A stretch of 64,000 nucleotides of DNA from JABDBE01 sp049585795. GTDB lineage: Bacteria; Acidobacteriota; Terriglobia; Terriglobales; Acidobacteriaceae. Location of the stretch: assembly GCA_049585795.1 (NCBI GenBank), contig JBAVAQ010000020.1, forward strand, positions 59,805-123,804. The letters are read 5' to 3'. Positions within the stretch are counted from its first letter, which is position 1; the number at the start of each line of letters is the position of its first letter. Positions 41,759 to 50,788 of this stretch are shown in pieces. The notes under the pieces were generated by a model, which saw nothing but the letters and a program-made list of their open reading frames with translations, made no database searches and was not told where the DNA came from. The position numbers and the translations under genes were made by a program.

Positions 41759-44122
41759 TCAGAGATCTTCGCCATCAGTTTCGGCTAGTCTGGATAATCC
41801 AAGTGTAGGGCCGCACTGTACCTCGAATATTTTGGCGGCACGGAATTGTCGTATTGTTGCAAATAGCAGTCCTGCACTCGAGATAATCGCGGAATCGCAA
41901 AAAGCCTGGGTCGTAAATCGTCCTACAAGGTTGCGATCATTGCCCGGGCCCCATCCAGCATCGCTCCAACGGACTTCAATTCCCCCGCCGCTAGCCGGCG
42001 CTAGGCTCGCGTCGATGCTAACGGTGGTCGAAGTGACTTGCGTGATTTGTGCTGCGGTCAAATCAGCCAAGTACGTTATCCCGACCTGCGCGTTGGTGTA
42101 CTGGTTCACGAACAGGGAAGTTGTGCCTTTTGCTGCTTCGAACTCAAAAGCCAAAGCTTTGGCCGCGTCGTTCGCGAACTTGATCTTGTAGCTGAAGTGT
42201 TCACCTTCCGAATTGCTTACAGTAATCTCGACGTCACTCACAAACGCGGAAAATGCTGCACCCCGCGAGGGAACGGCTACGCTCAAGCCGTCTCCCGGGA
42301 AAACATCATTGGCGCCCCCGGGCAAAAAGTCGCTCCACACGTCATATTCGCCGGTCCACGCCGGACCCGTAGAGTCATCTAGAAGCGCGAGAGCAGCCAT
42401 CTCGCAGTCTGCGTCGGTGCGTGCCGGTGGCTCTTTGGGATGGCGCACGGCTCCATGCAAGCCGTTGTCGATTCCGCGCTGTTGGGCAGCAATGCTCGCC
42501 GGATTTGTGATCCGCGCAAGGGCGTAGCCGAGACTCCTGTAATGAACCTCGATCAATTGGTCTGCCGCGGGCGCGTATTGCGGGTAAAACTCCAGGGTGG
42601 CGCTTGATGTGATCTCACACTCCCCGCCCTCCTCCAACGTGCCCACCATTTGCGTGATATAGCTTTGCCCGGGAAGCGCAGTGCGTACCTCAGCATCTAC
42701 CGCTTGAATCAGGCGCGTAAACGCAATCGCACACTGCAAATTGGAAGAGTTCACCAAAGCACAGGTACAGAAATCCGGCGCACCGGAAATCACGCCGTCA
42801 TACAACACGGTGGCGGGCGCGACCTGCGTCGCCGGGTTTGCAGGATCGATGTCCTGCAACTCCAATATGATCCGTACGTCTGCCGCGACCTCGGCCCCAC
42901 CAATTCCCCCGCCTGCGGGATGAACCGACGAATGAAATATCTGCTGCCTTCGATAGATTTCCTGTGAATACAACCGAGTGGTCAACAGATAATGATGCCC
43001 CGCCGTTGTAGTAATCGGTGTGCCGGTGCCAACACCATTGACCAGCGCCTGAATATTCGATTGAGCCCCATTTGGCGTAATCTGAAACCCTGCGAGGCAC
43101 CCCGCAACCGAAACCGCGCCAGGATACAATCCGCCCAGCACCCCACTGGAGGCGGCGCTGAACATTACATCCCCGTGCTCGATGATGAGCGCTCCTCCAA
43201 GTTCTACTTTTTCGGCCAACTGCGCCACCGTGGCTCCGTCTGCTCCCGTCCCCCCGGCAATGTAGAGTTCACCACCGCTTACCGAGATCACGTTGGAAGG
43301 ATCAGTCACGCTCCATAAAGTGGGTTCGAGCGGCGAAATGAGGTATTCTTCGTCGAACAGAGTCGTATTTTTTTTGGTGAATGGGGTTTGAGAAAGATAG
43401 AATTTCAGGGTCAGTCCATCGCCCACGAAGTAGTCCGAAACGTAAGCTTCCGGTTCGCTTTCTCCGATCACCGTTACGTCATTGATCGTTCCGTCCACCG
43501 GTTGCAATTTCAATCCTTCGGGGCAGAATGTAGCGTCCGATTCGTTTAGGTCGTAGGCTGTCGCTCCCAATGGCGTAAGGATCAATGCTCCGTTCATGAT
43601 TCGGTAGCTGGCTCGCGCCTGGATTGCGATTTCTGCCGCGTGCTGCGACCAGGTTTTTCTCGGGTTGGACGCATACCCTGCCAACATATCCAAATCCTGG
43701 ACAGAGCTGGTATCCAAAACGCCGGGCATGAGATCCTCTGTCAATTGCCGGAGCGCATCGCCCGCGCTCCGGTCAAGAAAAGGGCAGCGGTCGGGAAGCC
43801 GTTTCTCGTCGAGTAACCCCTCGTCGCTCTGCGCCACTAGGTCGTAGCGGTAAACAGGGCCACGCTCTCCCCATCCCAGATACTCAAATATCGGAGATTG
43901 CATCAGATAGCCAGTGAAGACATCTTGTCCGTTGGTGAGCCCCAACGTGATTCGCGCTCCGGTGACGGGCACTACAAAATCAGTTGAGGCCGCCACCAGG
44001 CTGACGCGAAACTCGGAGGGCTGGTTCAATTTGCGGACTACCTGCGGGGAGCGCGATCCATCAATGGAAGACGTGTAGTCAATCGGCCCTAAGCCATCGA
44101 GATTGTCGATTTGTAATTTCAT
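41759..44122 (-). CDS. Large tail/baseplate-type protein
   Basis: A 787-residue protein. The first 120 residues (QVVRKLNQPSEFRVSLVAAS, ITLGLTNGQDVFTGYLMQSP) resemble the beta-barrel start of phage tail hub proteins; residues about 120-215 look like a hub-type fold (GDALRQLTEDLMPGVLDTSS). The middle (about 225-440) inserts a concanavalin-like jelly roll (LWSVTDPSNVISVSGGELYIAGGTG... region), and the end returns to beta repeats. Probably the distal tail or receptor-contacting protein. It is preceded by a 287-base gap. Confidence 0.7.
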   Translation of the reverse strand: MKLQIDNLDGLGPIDYTSSIDGSRSPQVVRKLNQPSEFRVSLVAASTDFVVPVTGARITLGLTNGQDVFTGYLMQSPIFEYLGWGERGPVYRYDLVAQSDEGLLDEKRLPDRCPFLDRSAGDALRQLTEDLMPGVLDTSSVQDLDMLAGYASNPRKTWSQHAAEIAIQARASYRIMNGALILTPLGATAYDLNESDATFCPEGLKLQPVDGTINDVTVIGESEPEAYVSDYFVGDGLTLKFYLSQTPFTKKNTTLFDEEYLISPLEPTLWSVTDPSNVISVSGGELYIAGGTGADGATVAQLAEKVELGGALIIEHGDVMFSAASSGVLGGLYPGAVSVAGCLAGFQITPNGAQSNIQALVNGVGTGTPITTTAGHHYLLTTRLYSQEIYRRQQIFHSSVHPAGGGIGGAEVAADVRIILELQDIDPANPATQVAPATVLYDGVISGAPDFCTCALVNSSNLQCAIAFTRLIQAVDAEVRTALPGQSYITQMVGTLEEGGECEITSSATLEFYPQYAPAADQLIEVHYRSLGYALARITNPASIAAQQRGIDNGLHGAVRHPKEPPARTDADCEMAALALLDDSTGPAWTGEYDVWSDFLPGGANDVFPGDGLSVAVPSRGAAFSAFVSDVEITVSNSEGEHFSYKIKFANDAAKALAFEFEAAKGTTSLFVNQYTNAQVGITYLADLTAAQITQVTSTTVSIDASLAPASGGGIEVRWSDAGWGPGNDRNLVGRFTTQAFCDSAIISSAGLLFATIRQFRAAKIFEVQCGPTLGLSRLAETDGEDL

Positions 44123-44177
44123 TTTGGATTTAAGAGAGAATCATGATCTGATTTGATCAAACCGGGCCTGAATTCGT

Positions 44178-44381
44178 TTAGTTGTTACGCTGACGGAACG
44201 GAAAAGCCTGCGGAAAACCCAAACTTCCGGCAAGTGCGCTCGAGACCGGGCGGCATCTTCTTTGGCTTTCGGTGAGCGAGTTTAAGAACGCAGAGTACTC
44301 GTGGGTTGTGTTTGGCCACTGCCGGCCGTGGAGTCCTACCGAATAATAGTCACGGTCGGAGTCCCTGCGCAAGGAACTCAT
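44178..44381 (-). CDS. Possible small phage ORF
   Basis: A 67-residue reading frame from ATG 44381 in the 287-base gap between the tail tube and hub genes, beginning MSSLRRDSDRDYYSVGLHGR and ending PQAFPFRQRNN. The ribosome site is weak (GAAAGCGAG). The size and position fit a tail assembly chaperone, but nothing in the sequence supports that; it may be non-coding. Confidence 0.3.
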   Translation of the reverse strand: MSSLRRDSDRDYYSVGLHGRQWPNTTHEYSAFLNSLTESQRRCRPVSSALAGSLGFPQAFPFRQRNN

Positions 44382-44409
44382 ACTCGCTTTCGATTGCCGG
44401 CGCAGACGC

Positions 44410-45444
44410 CTAATAAACTGCGGCCATCCCTGCAGGGAAGTAGCTGCGATAACACACCACTGTCTGACCGTCGTTTTCATCCACATGCGGCATCGCCTGA
44501 AACGCTGCATGCAGAGCTAGCGAAGAAATTGGCTTTGTGACTTCGATTTCTTCTTCCCGGTGAAACGCTTTAACCGCTCGGGGCTGCGCCGTCGGAGTCA
44601 GCGGCATCGACATTTCGATGGCCGTCGTCGGGCTGAGTCGCGGATAGTGAAAGCAAACTCGCCCTCCAGACTCTTCTTCCGCTACGAACAGAGCCGACCA
44701 CTCCTGGAAAAACGATCCGCCTTCGCGATCGACGAACGCGACGACTTGTTGCACAGCAGCTCCAGAAAGGGGTGCTCCGCCGAGCAAGGGCTGAGCCAGC
44801 AGCAATGCAGTAACCGTCTGTTGTGCCACCCGGCCAACATTAAACGTTACTCGACGGACGTAATTGGGGTCACGGTTTACATCCGCAGGATCGCTAACGT
44901 AGGCGGCTGAAATACCCGTCCCCACATATCCGATCTGCTGCTGATAGTCTCCGTCCACGGCAACCATGGTTCCTACCGAGAACGCGTTTACCGCACCAAC
45001 TCCCAGAACGATCTCGCTGGCCGTCGAACCTGGAAGAACTGCTACCGCTGCCAGAGGAGTTCCCCCCGAGGGCTGGGCGTTGGCATTCGGATCGGAAGCC
45101 AGCACATTCATGTGTTCAGATCCGCATGCCAGCGCCATTTGCAACTTGCCCCACTCCCGAAAATCGAACTCAATCCTTGCGTCGAGGGAACCACGGTATT
45201 GGCTTGCCGGCGATCCTGGAATGCCCGCTCGAAGTGGTTCGGTGAGGGTTGTACAGAAACGTTGGAAGTTGTCCACCCAGCCGAGATCAAGCCACGGTGC
45301 TGGCGGAGCGTCGAGTAGGAAGGCACCGTACTTTCCAGGATCAAAGATCGTCGGGACTTCTGTCGTGCGTTTCACCGGCGCAAAATATGCCCGGACTTGC
45401 CGCGTGACCGGAACCATTGCTGCGCGAACCGGCAAGGTACTCAT
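44410..45444 (-). CDS. Phage tail tube-like structural protein
   Basis: A 344-residue product. It has alternating beta segments (RAYFAPVKRTTEVPTIFDPG, LDARIEFDFREWGKLQMALA, VVAFVDREGGSFFQEWSALF), Gly/Ala/Val-rich composition and no catalytic motif, as expected for a tail tube or major tail protein placed after a tail-completion protein. ATG 45444 overlaps the previous stop by four bases. Confidence 0.6.
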   Translation of the reverse strand: MSTLPVRAAMVPVTRQVRAYFAPVKRTTEVPTIFDPGKYGAFLLDAPPAPWLDLGWVDNFQRFCTTLTEPLRAGIPGSPASQYRGSLDARIEFDFREWGKLQMALACGSEHMNVLASDPNANAQPSGGTPLAAVAVLPGSTASEIVLGVGAVNAFSVGTMVAVDGDYQQQIGYVGTGISAAYVSDPADVNRDPNYVRRVTFNVGRVAQQTVTALLLAQPLLGGAPLSGAAVQQVVAFVDREGGSFFQEWSALFVAEEESGGRVCFHYPRLSPTTAIEMSMPLTPTAQPRAVKAFHREEEIEVTKPISSLALHAAFQAMPHVDENDGQTVVCYRSYFPAGMAAVY

Positions 45445-45974
45445 AGGAAGTTCACCTCAGGGAAGAAGAACACTTTCAAACTGGCGCTGCGCTCCAACCG
45501 CACCCCTTCGTTTCCTCTGGGCAGCCCCTCGTTCTTCGCCGCTTCCGCGCCGGAAACTTTACCCAGGTCAGGTGTCGTCCATAGAATGCTTGTCCCCAGA
45601 TCGACGCTGGGAGACTGCGTGTAATCACGCTTGGAAGTTCGCGGCGGCTCGCAAATACTCAACAACTCCATGTCGAGAGCGGCCAGCGCGCGGCCTCGAT
45701 CCACACCACTTTGTACCGTCCCAAAAGTGTGGTAGGTGATAAGGCATTCCATTTCCATCAGGCCTCTATCGCCCACCTGCCCTGGCACTATTTGCGCCGT
45801 GCCCCATTCGATGTAGAACGCATCGGATACGGGCTGCGCGGAAATAACCAATTCGTTTTCCGCGACAATAATCGCGGGACGAGTGGTTCCGTCAAGCGTA
45901 ACGGTTTGCAGTGGATTCAACGAAACCAGCCGTTGCAGCAGCGCCATGTAAAAACTGTCTTTTGTGAATTGCAT
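45441..45974 (-). CDS. Phage tail completion-type protein
   Basis: A 177-residue product: helix-led N-terminus (FTKDSFYMALLQRLVSL), then beta segments (RPAIIVAENELVI, DAFYIEWGTAQIVPGQVG, MEMECLITYHTFG), resembling small head-tail or tail terminator proteins. The start codon abuts a 98-base repeat element filling the gap to the upstream gene. Confidence 0.55.
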   Translation of the reverse strand: MQFTKDSFYMALLQRLVSLNPLQTVTLDGTTRPAIIVAENELVISAQPVSDAFYIEWGTAQIVPGQVGDRGLMEMECLITYHTFGTVQSGVDRGRALAALDMELLSICEPPRTSKRDYTQSPSVDLGTSILWTTPDLGKVSGAEAAKNEGLPRGNEGVRLERSASLKVFFFPEVNFL

Positions 45975-45977
45975 AAA

Positions 45978-46070
45978 GGCTTCTAGCTCCTGGCTCCTAG
46001 CTTTTGGCTTCTGGCTCTTAGCTCTGCACTGGTAGCGCCGGGAGCTAGAAGCTAGGAGCTAGAAGCTTCT
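45978..46070. repeat. Inverted heptamer repeat between two phage genes
   Basis: Left arm units such as TAGCTCC, TGGCTCC, TAGCTTT, TGGCTTC, TGGCTCT, TAGCTCT; right arm units AGCTAGA, AGCTAGG, AGCTAGA (46042-46070) are complementary. It exactly fills the gap between the stop at 46073 and the start at 45974. Confidence 0.8.
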
Positions 46071-46072
46071 TC

Positions 46073-46483
46073 TCATTCCACGGCCAGCACGCGATAGATA
46101 TAAGCAGTCCCAGCGAAGAACTCCGTGGTCACGTTCTCGATATGAAAGAGATCGTTGTCGTACAAAAGCCCGAGCGCGCCGTCGAAAAGGAGTTCTGCCG
46201 AGGCCACATTCCGGCTAGTCAACTCTGTTGCGACAGCCGTGCTTGAAAACAGAAATTCCAGACGCCTTCGAGGCCCGGTTGCTGGAGTGACCAGGCTCCG
46301 CACCACGACGGGGCAGAAAATCACCTCTTCAACTCCGGGGTCCGCAAGTCCAAGTTGAGCGCTCGGATCGTTCGGCATCGTTATCAGCGGAAACAGCATG
46401 CTGACCTGATCGCCGCCCAGCGCTTGTAGCATTGCATCCGCCGCTCGCACGACCGCCGCCGAAGTCATTCCTGTGTCAGTCAT
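46073..46483 (-). CDS. Phage head closure-type protein
   Basis: A 136-residue product (helical first 30 residues, then VEEVIFCPVVVRSLVTPATG and RRRLEFLFSSTAVATE beta segments, ending FFAGTAYIYRVLAVE), directly downstream of the connector gene with a 2-base gap. Position and size suit a head-tail joining protein. Confidence 0.55.
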   Translation of the reverse strand: MTDTGMTSAAVVRAADAMLQALGGDQVSMLFPLITMPNDPSAQLGLADPGVEEVIFCPVVVRSLVTPATGPRRRLEFLFSSTAVATELTSRNVASAELLFDGALGLLYDNDLFHIENVTTEFFAGTAYIYRVLAVE

Positions 46484-46485
46484 CT

Positions 46486-47112
46486 TTAGCTCACTTTCTG
46501 TGCTACATACGGTGCCAGCATCGCCTGCACGGTTTGGTCTATCAGAGAGTCGGAGAAGTAGTTCATGCTCATGGCATCAATCTTCCCGACGCTCACATTC
46601 AACGCCGGCGTCGCCTGCGCATTGCGGACGATCTGCGCGCACGCAAATTTCACCGGGTCGGTAATTACAGCCAAACCCGCGGTATACACGATGTCCACTT
46701 CGCTGAACCACAGACCCACGATGTTTAGTGGCAAAGTCAATTCGCCGGTATTGGCGAAGAAATCAATTGCCGCTGGATCAATCGCCGTCCAAATCCCCGG
46801 CAATCCGAACATGAGTGCGGCATCGAGTCGCAAATCATCGAATGGCCAATCGCCCCGGCGCGGGATCGTGTAGCGTCCCTGTGCTGAGACAATCGGTGTG
46901 ATCGCTGGCGACACGATTGCCAGGGGGATATAGCTAAGGCGCACCGTGTTGCGGTCCGCGGCAAGGCGGATCCGCTCCTCATACTGATTCACGCCTAGTG
47001 TTGCTCGCCGGCAGTGCGCATCGATCAGTGACGATGACGCGGCCACAACTGCGGCTGGCGTGGTTGCGTCCAATCCGTAGAGCTCGTATTCCGAAGGAGC
47101 AAGATAAATCAT
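46486..47112 (-). CDS. Phage head-tail connector-type protein
   Basis: A 208-residue product beginning MIYLAPSEYELYGLDATTPA, followed by a helical bundle (SSLIDAHCRRATLG) and beta part; this resembles gp6/gp15-type connector adaptors located right after the capsid gene. The C-terminal segment IVRNAQATPALNVSVGKIDA is typical of such proteins. Confidence 0.6.
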   Translation of the reverse strand: MIYLAPSEYELYGLDATTPAAVVAASSSLIDAHCRRATLGVNQYEERIRLAADRNTVRLSYIPLAIVSPAITPIVSAQGRYTIPRRGDWPFDDLRLDAALMFGLPGIWTAIDPAAIDFFANTGELTLPLNIVGLWFSEVDIVYTAGLAVITDPVKFACAQIVRNAQATPALNVSVGKIDAMSMNYFSDSLIDQTVQAMLAPYVAQKVS

Positions 47113-47137
47113 AGGAGTTCCAACTTTTCTGGTTGCC

Positions 47138-47186
47138 GGTCGTCAGTGGACTCGCCGCTCTTGCTAGCGATCAGCCACTGACGACC
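47138..47186. repeat. Long hairpin between capsid and connector genes
   Basis: Perfect 12-bp arms GGTCGTCAGTGG / CCACTGACGACC (47138-47149 and 47175-47186), with partial pairing extending outward. It lies in the 85-base gap between the capsid stop and connector start and may set relative expression of capsid and downstream genes. Confidence 0.7.
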
Positions 47187-47197
47187 AGCAAACGCCT

Positions 47198-48169
47198 TTA
47201 CCGGTTTACCTTCACTTCGTAGTGCGCATAGGCCGCGCCTTTGACGACCACTGCACCAAACTTCACCACCACCATCTGTGAAGCTAGTGCGCCGAGCAGT
47301 CCCAACTGGAAAACCCGCGGATTTGGGTCGGTCAGCCAGTGATACTCGATCAGGTCTTCCGTCACGATGTAGCACGGAAGCACGGCCGTGCCGCTGCCCG
47401 GCACTCCGGTGTAGGGCACGGCCCACTCCGGAATCAGCGGCAAATCCCCTGCTTGCGTCGAGAGCGTCTTCACCGTCAGACCGCCGGTGATCTCGGTGGT
47501 TGACAGCACGACGTTGAACTCGGCTTTCATTTCGCGATCAATCAAGTCGAGCAAAACTGGGTTTGCATAGATCGCTGTGGGGCGAACTTCGTACGACGAA
47601 CTCGACACCATGCTGGCGATCACTCCCTTGATCCCATCCACGATGCTCTCGGTCGTCGTGATTGTGGTTGTGTTGCCGCCGGCCTCGATCTGCGGGATTG
47701 CCCCCATGTATTGGAATGTGGTCGGAGTTGTCAGCGAGGTGTCGTTTCCATTCCAAAGTGCAACATCGTGAGTTCGCAGCAACCCTTCCACTGAGTCGGT
47801 CAAGTCCTTTGCTTGCAAATACGCAAATTGACTCTGCTGAGCGCCGACTTCCAAGTCAAACAGGTTGTAGTTGATCTGTGAGACCAGCGCTTTCAGCGGC
47901 ACGGTGCGCTCGACCCGGTTTGGCGAGCCCACAGTGGCCACGATATTTCGCGGATCGACGAACGCTTGCGCCGCGGTCGGTGAATTGATCGAAATTTCTT
48001 CGAAGTATCGTGAAGGATGCCCAGTCGCGGGCACCTGCCGGCATCGCTGTCCAAACACGCCCCGCCGGCGCACGATGTCGAAGATCTCGGTTTGATAACG
48101 GTTGATCTCGATCGCGCCTGGGCCAAGAAAATCAGCTGCCGCGTTCAAATCGATAAACTTTGTATTCAT
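47198..48169 (-). CDS. Major capsid protein (HK97-like fold probable)
   Basis: A 323-residue product, N-terminus MNTKFIDLNAAADFLGPGAI, with QINYNLFDLEVGAQQSQFAY, GIKGVIASMVSSSS and a long beta-rich C-terminus (YIVTEDLIEYHWLTDPNP). Gene order portal-protease-scaffold-capsid-connector supports major capsid. CAGGAGAAC ribosome site before ATG 48169. Confidence 0.75.
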   Translation of the reverse strand: MNTKFIDLNAAADFLGPGAIEINRYQTEIFDIVRRRGVFGQRCRQVPATGHPSRYFEEISINSPTAAQAFVDPRNIVATVGSPNRVERTVPLKALVSQINYNLFDLEVGAQQSQFAYLQAKDLTDSVEGLLRTHDVALWNGNDTSLTTPTTFQYMGAIPQIEAGGNTTTITTTESIVDGIKGVIASMVSSSSYEVRPTAIYANPVLLDLIDREMKAEFNVVLSTTEITGGLTVKTLSTQAGDLPLIPEWAVPYTGVPGSGTAVLPCYIVTEDLIEYHWLTDPNPRVFQLGLLGALASQMVVVKFGAVVVKGAAYAHYEVKVNR

Positions 48170-48256
48170 GTGTTCTCCTGAAGAATGAGTTTTGTTGTGC
48201 GTATTGAAATTGTGGCGGCCGGTCGTAGGTTCAGAAAAACCCTGGCCAAATACAGA

Positions 48257-48280
48257 AAGGCACGACCGGGGTCGTGCCTT
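48257..48280. terminator. AAGGCACG hairpin upstream of the capsid gene
   Basis: Perfect 10-bp arms AAGGCACGAC / GTCGTGCCTT with CGGG loop. Same outer sequence and geometry as the galT terminator (1054-1080). There is no long T run on the minus strand side, so it may be an attenuator, processing site or repeat rather than a full terminator. Confidence 0.55.
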
Positions 48281-48319
48281 CCAAGACCTGAGAATCGGGT
48301 ACCCAAAACTAACTACTTG

Positions 48320-48754
48320 TTACTCGATCATCCCCGCCCGTGCCATCTCTGCCTTCACCGCGATGCGTTGCTCCACGCTTAGCGACTGAAGCGTCCTGTC
48401 CAACGCCCCCGCGTCCAATTTGTCTCCGACCTCGACGCTGCTCTTGCTTAGCAACGCGGTGACCAGTGGAGAGAGGGTTTTCCGCGACAAACGTGCTGCC
48501 TGCGCCCGAAGATCGCTGTTCGTCTTTTCCAAATCTGCCAGGCGTTCCCGTAGCTTCCGCGGCCAGTTAGCTTCATCCGCGGTTTCAGAGACGTCTGACA
48601 CTTGCTCTTCCACGGCCGCTGCAATACGGTCCACTTTGGCATTCAGCGCCGCTTGTTGTGAATCGAGCTTTTCGAGAACACGATCCAGAGTTTCGGCCGC
48701 GCTTGCCAGCCGTTCTGCGGTCGCGAGTAGTTGTTGCGTAGTTTCTGTGTCCAT
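48320..48754 (-). CDS. Coiled-coil phage protein, scaffold-like
   Basis: A 144-residue, strongly helical, charged protein (TAERLASAAETLDRVLEKLD, RKLRERLADLEKTNSDLRAQ) ending in a short folded tail (DRTLQSLSVEQRIAVKAEMA). Between protease and capsid genes, the usual place of a scaffolding protein. AAGGAGAAAAG ribosome site. Confidence 0.65.
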   Translation of the reverse strand: MDTETTQQLLATAERLASAAETLDRVLEKLDSQQAALNAKVDRIAAAVEEQVSDVSETADEANWPRKLRERLADLEKTNSDLRAQAARLSRKTLSPLVTALLSKSSVEVGDKLDAGALDRTLQSLSVEQRIAVKAEMARAGMIE

Positions 48755-48834
48755 CTTTTCTCCTTATCAGTTATTCGTTCCGCGTTCCCGGCGACTCTTT
48801 GTCGTCAGTGCGGTTTACGGCTTTGTTATTTGAC

Positions 48835-49380
48835 TTAGTCCAATTCGATCCACGTGTCGCGATAGGCTGCTTTATCTCGTCGTAGGATTGCGGCCCCCGT
48901 GAACGTGACATGTGTCAGCGTCCATATCTTCGCGCTCATGTCCGCCACCCGCGCGTCCGCAATCTCGTAGGACATGGCAAGGCACGTGTGACCTGCTGAA
49001 CTCGCAGTGTCAAAGCTCCCCTGACAGTCCCGTCCTCGCCCAATCTGCTTCACAATTTCCGGAAAATCTTTGGCGAAAAGGTATCCACCCAGTTCCACTT
49101 TCTTCCCCACGATTTCCGCGCGTGTTATAACTCCAACCTTCCGCCGCGTATCGTGGCGGTCGAGGGCTAGCGAATAATCCAATGCCATCCCCAGCAACGA
49201 CGCCAGCGCCGTTTCTGCAGCGACCCGAGTCAGTACCACTCGATGTCCCCGAGCTCCCGAAGGCGCCTTATCGGAAGCCACATCAACCAATGTCAGAACG
49301 CCGTGAAACGGCTCCCGGTTCGGATGACCGGCGACTGCCGGCATCTCGATAGCCATCGATTCGAGGTCAATATTGATCAT
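48835..49380 (-). CDS. Prohead protease-like protein
   Basis: A 181-residue product directly after the portal gene. Segments HRVVLTRVAAETALASLLGM, VGVITRAEIVGKKVELGGYL and LAMSYEIADARVAD followed by LTHVTFTGAAILRRDKAAY parallel the S78-type phage proteases, with Ser in MSYE and His before it (SSAGHTCLAMSYE) as candidate catalytic residues. Assignment is by context and style. Confidence 0.55.
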   Translation of the reverse strand: MINIDLESMAIEMPAVAGHPNREPFHGVLTLVDVASDKAPSGARGHRVVLTRVAAETALASLLGMALDYSLALDRHDTRRKVGVITRAEIVGKKVELGGYLFAKDFPEIVKQIGRGRDCQGSFDTASSAGHTCLAMSYEIADARVADMSAKIWTLTHVTFTGAAILRRDKAAYRDTWIELD

Positions 49381-49432
49381 TGGAAGCCATCCTTAATGAA
49401 TCGCTCTTGTTCTGAGAGCGGATGAAAGTGGG

Positions 49433-49467
49433 AAACCTGAAGCCTGAAACTTGAAAGCCCGAAGCCC
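49433..49467. repeat. Five in-phase heptamers between portal and protease genes
   Basis: AAACCTG, AAGCCTG, AAACTTG, AAAGCCC, GAAGCCC in exact 7-base phase within the 95-base gap between the portal stop and protease start. Confidence 0.65.
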
Positions 49468-49475
49468 GGGACGAG

Positions 49476-50690
49476 CTAGAGCGGTGCCAACCCTCTCATC
49501 CGCCGAACCTCCGCAACGGTGAGCACTCCGTTCTGCAGAAGGAGCGCCTGGATTTGCGCTTCTTCCAGCACATCCCCGCCGGAGTCCACATCTGTGAAAA
49601 CAAATTCCAGGTCGTTCCATCCCAACTTCTTGCAGATTCCATCTCGCGTCAGATATTCGGCGAGCAGTCGCGCAGTGGGCACAATAGCTTGCTGAAACGC
49701 CTCATCCGCCATTTCCATCGCCGTGGAGCGGTTGAGATCCCGCTCGACTCCGAGGCACTGCGGGGGGAGATCGAAGGCATCGGCGATAATCCGCAGCAAG
49801 AATTCTTGCCATTGCAACCGCAAGTCGGCATCGGTGCCGCCTCCGAAGCGCAACACCTCAGGCTTGTTTTCTGCCGAAAGTATCGGCACCCGGCCGGTGC
49901 CCTCGATTTCGTCTTGCCACCACCGGATCAATCGTTCGTGGTGCTCCGGAGTCAGACCTTGCAACCAAAGCGCGTACTCCACCACAGAGTTCGAGGCCAG
50001 CTTGGTTGCATATCGGTGCGCGCCAAGAAACGCGTTCACAGCCTCAAACGCAACTTCTAACCGCCCCAGGCCGAAAGGTGTGTGGGTTCGCGGGTTGAGC
50101 CGGATGTAAATCAACTGATCGTCATCGAGCAGGATGTTCCCATCCGGCCCCGACTTCCCCGTGACCTGCACGTAGCGCACCGATCCCGGCAATCCATCCC
50201 AGTCCGTCTTCATTCGAATAGTGGCTCCGTCTACAGGCCACATCACCAGTGGCCGCTGCAGATTGCCCGTGCTCTCCACTTCAATTGCTCCGAAGCCGCC
50301 CACAATCACATCCTCGAGCACTTGTTCTGAGAGCGAACGAAACGAATCATCTGGATTCGGGGCATCGAAGTTGTCCGTGAGAATTTGTATGCGGAGATCG
50401 CTGTCCGGAGCTGCCACCGGCCCTCGTCCCGGCCGCGGCTGAATTCGCCAGCGCATTCCCGCGATTCGGTCTTTAATAGTGTTGATTGCCTTCCGTGCAA
50501 CCGGTGTCTCGGAAAATCGCCTTAAGTTGATGGGCGTTGGTTTCGGGAAAGTATCCGCCCTTGGCCCGTAGACATTAAGAATGGACGGCAGTGCCAGGGT
50601 CCGCCTCTTGCCCTCTACTTTTTCCACGGCGGACGAAGACACCCCCGCAATCCGGCGCACAGCGCCGCGCAACTTCTCTGTAATATTCAT
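49476..50690 (-). CDS. Phage portal protein
   Basis: A 404-residue product (ATG 50690; the frame opens at 50927 but that part crosses the terminase gene end). Typical SPP1/HK97-type portal features: FSETPVARKAINTIKDRIAG, VLEDVIVGGFGAIEVE, LIYIRLNPRTHTPFGLGRLE and a long C-terminal helix region. Located directly after the large terminase. Confidence 0.88.
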   Translation of the reverse strand: MNITEKLRGAVRRIAGVSSSAVEKVEGKRRTLALPSILNVYGPRADTFPKPTPINLRRFSETPVARKAINTIKDRIAGMRWRIQPRPGRGPVAAPDSDLRIQILTDNFDAPNPDDSFRSLSEQVLEDVIVGGFGAIEVESTGNLQRPLVMWPVDGATIRMKTDWDGLPGSVRYVQVTGKSGPDGNILLDDDQLIYIRLNPRTHTPFGLGRLEVAFEAVNAFLGAHRYATKLASNSVVEYALWLQGLTPEHHERLIRWWQDEIEGTGRVPILSAENKPEVLRFGGGTDADLRLQWQEFLLRIIADAFDLPPQCLGVERDLNRSTAMEMADEAFQQAIVPTARLLAEYLTRDGICKKLGWNDLEFVFTDVDSGGDVLEEAQIQALLLQNGVLTVAEVRRMRGLAPL

Positions 50691-50788
50691 ATTTGTTTTC
50701 TCTGAAGGGAAAACTGAGCTAAGAATTACCACCCGTAGAAAAAAAGCAGGCGTACGCGTCCGAGACCATTGCATGCCCGCTCGCCGTA

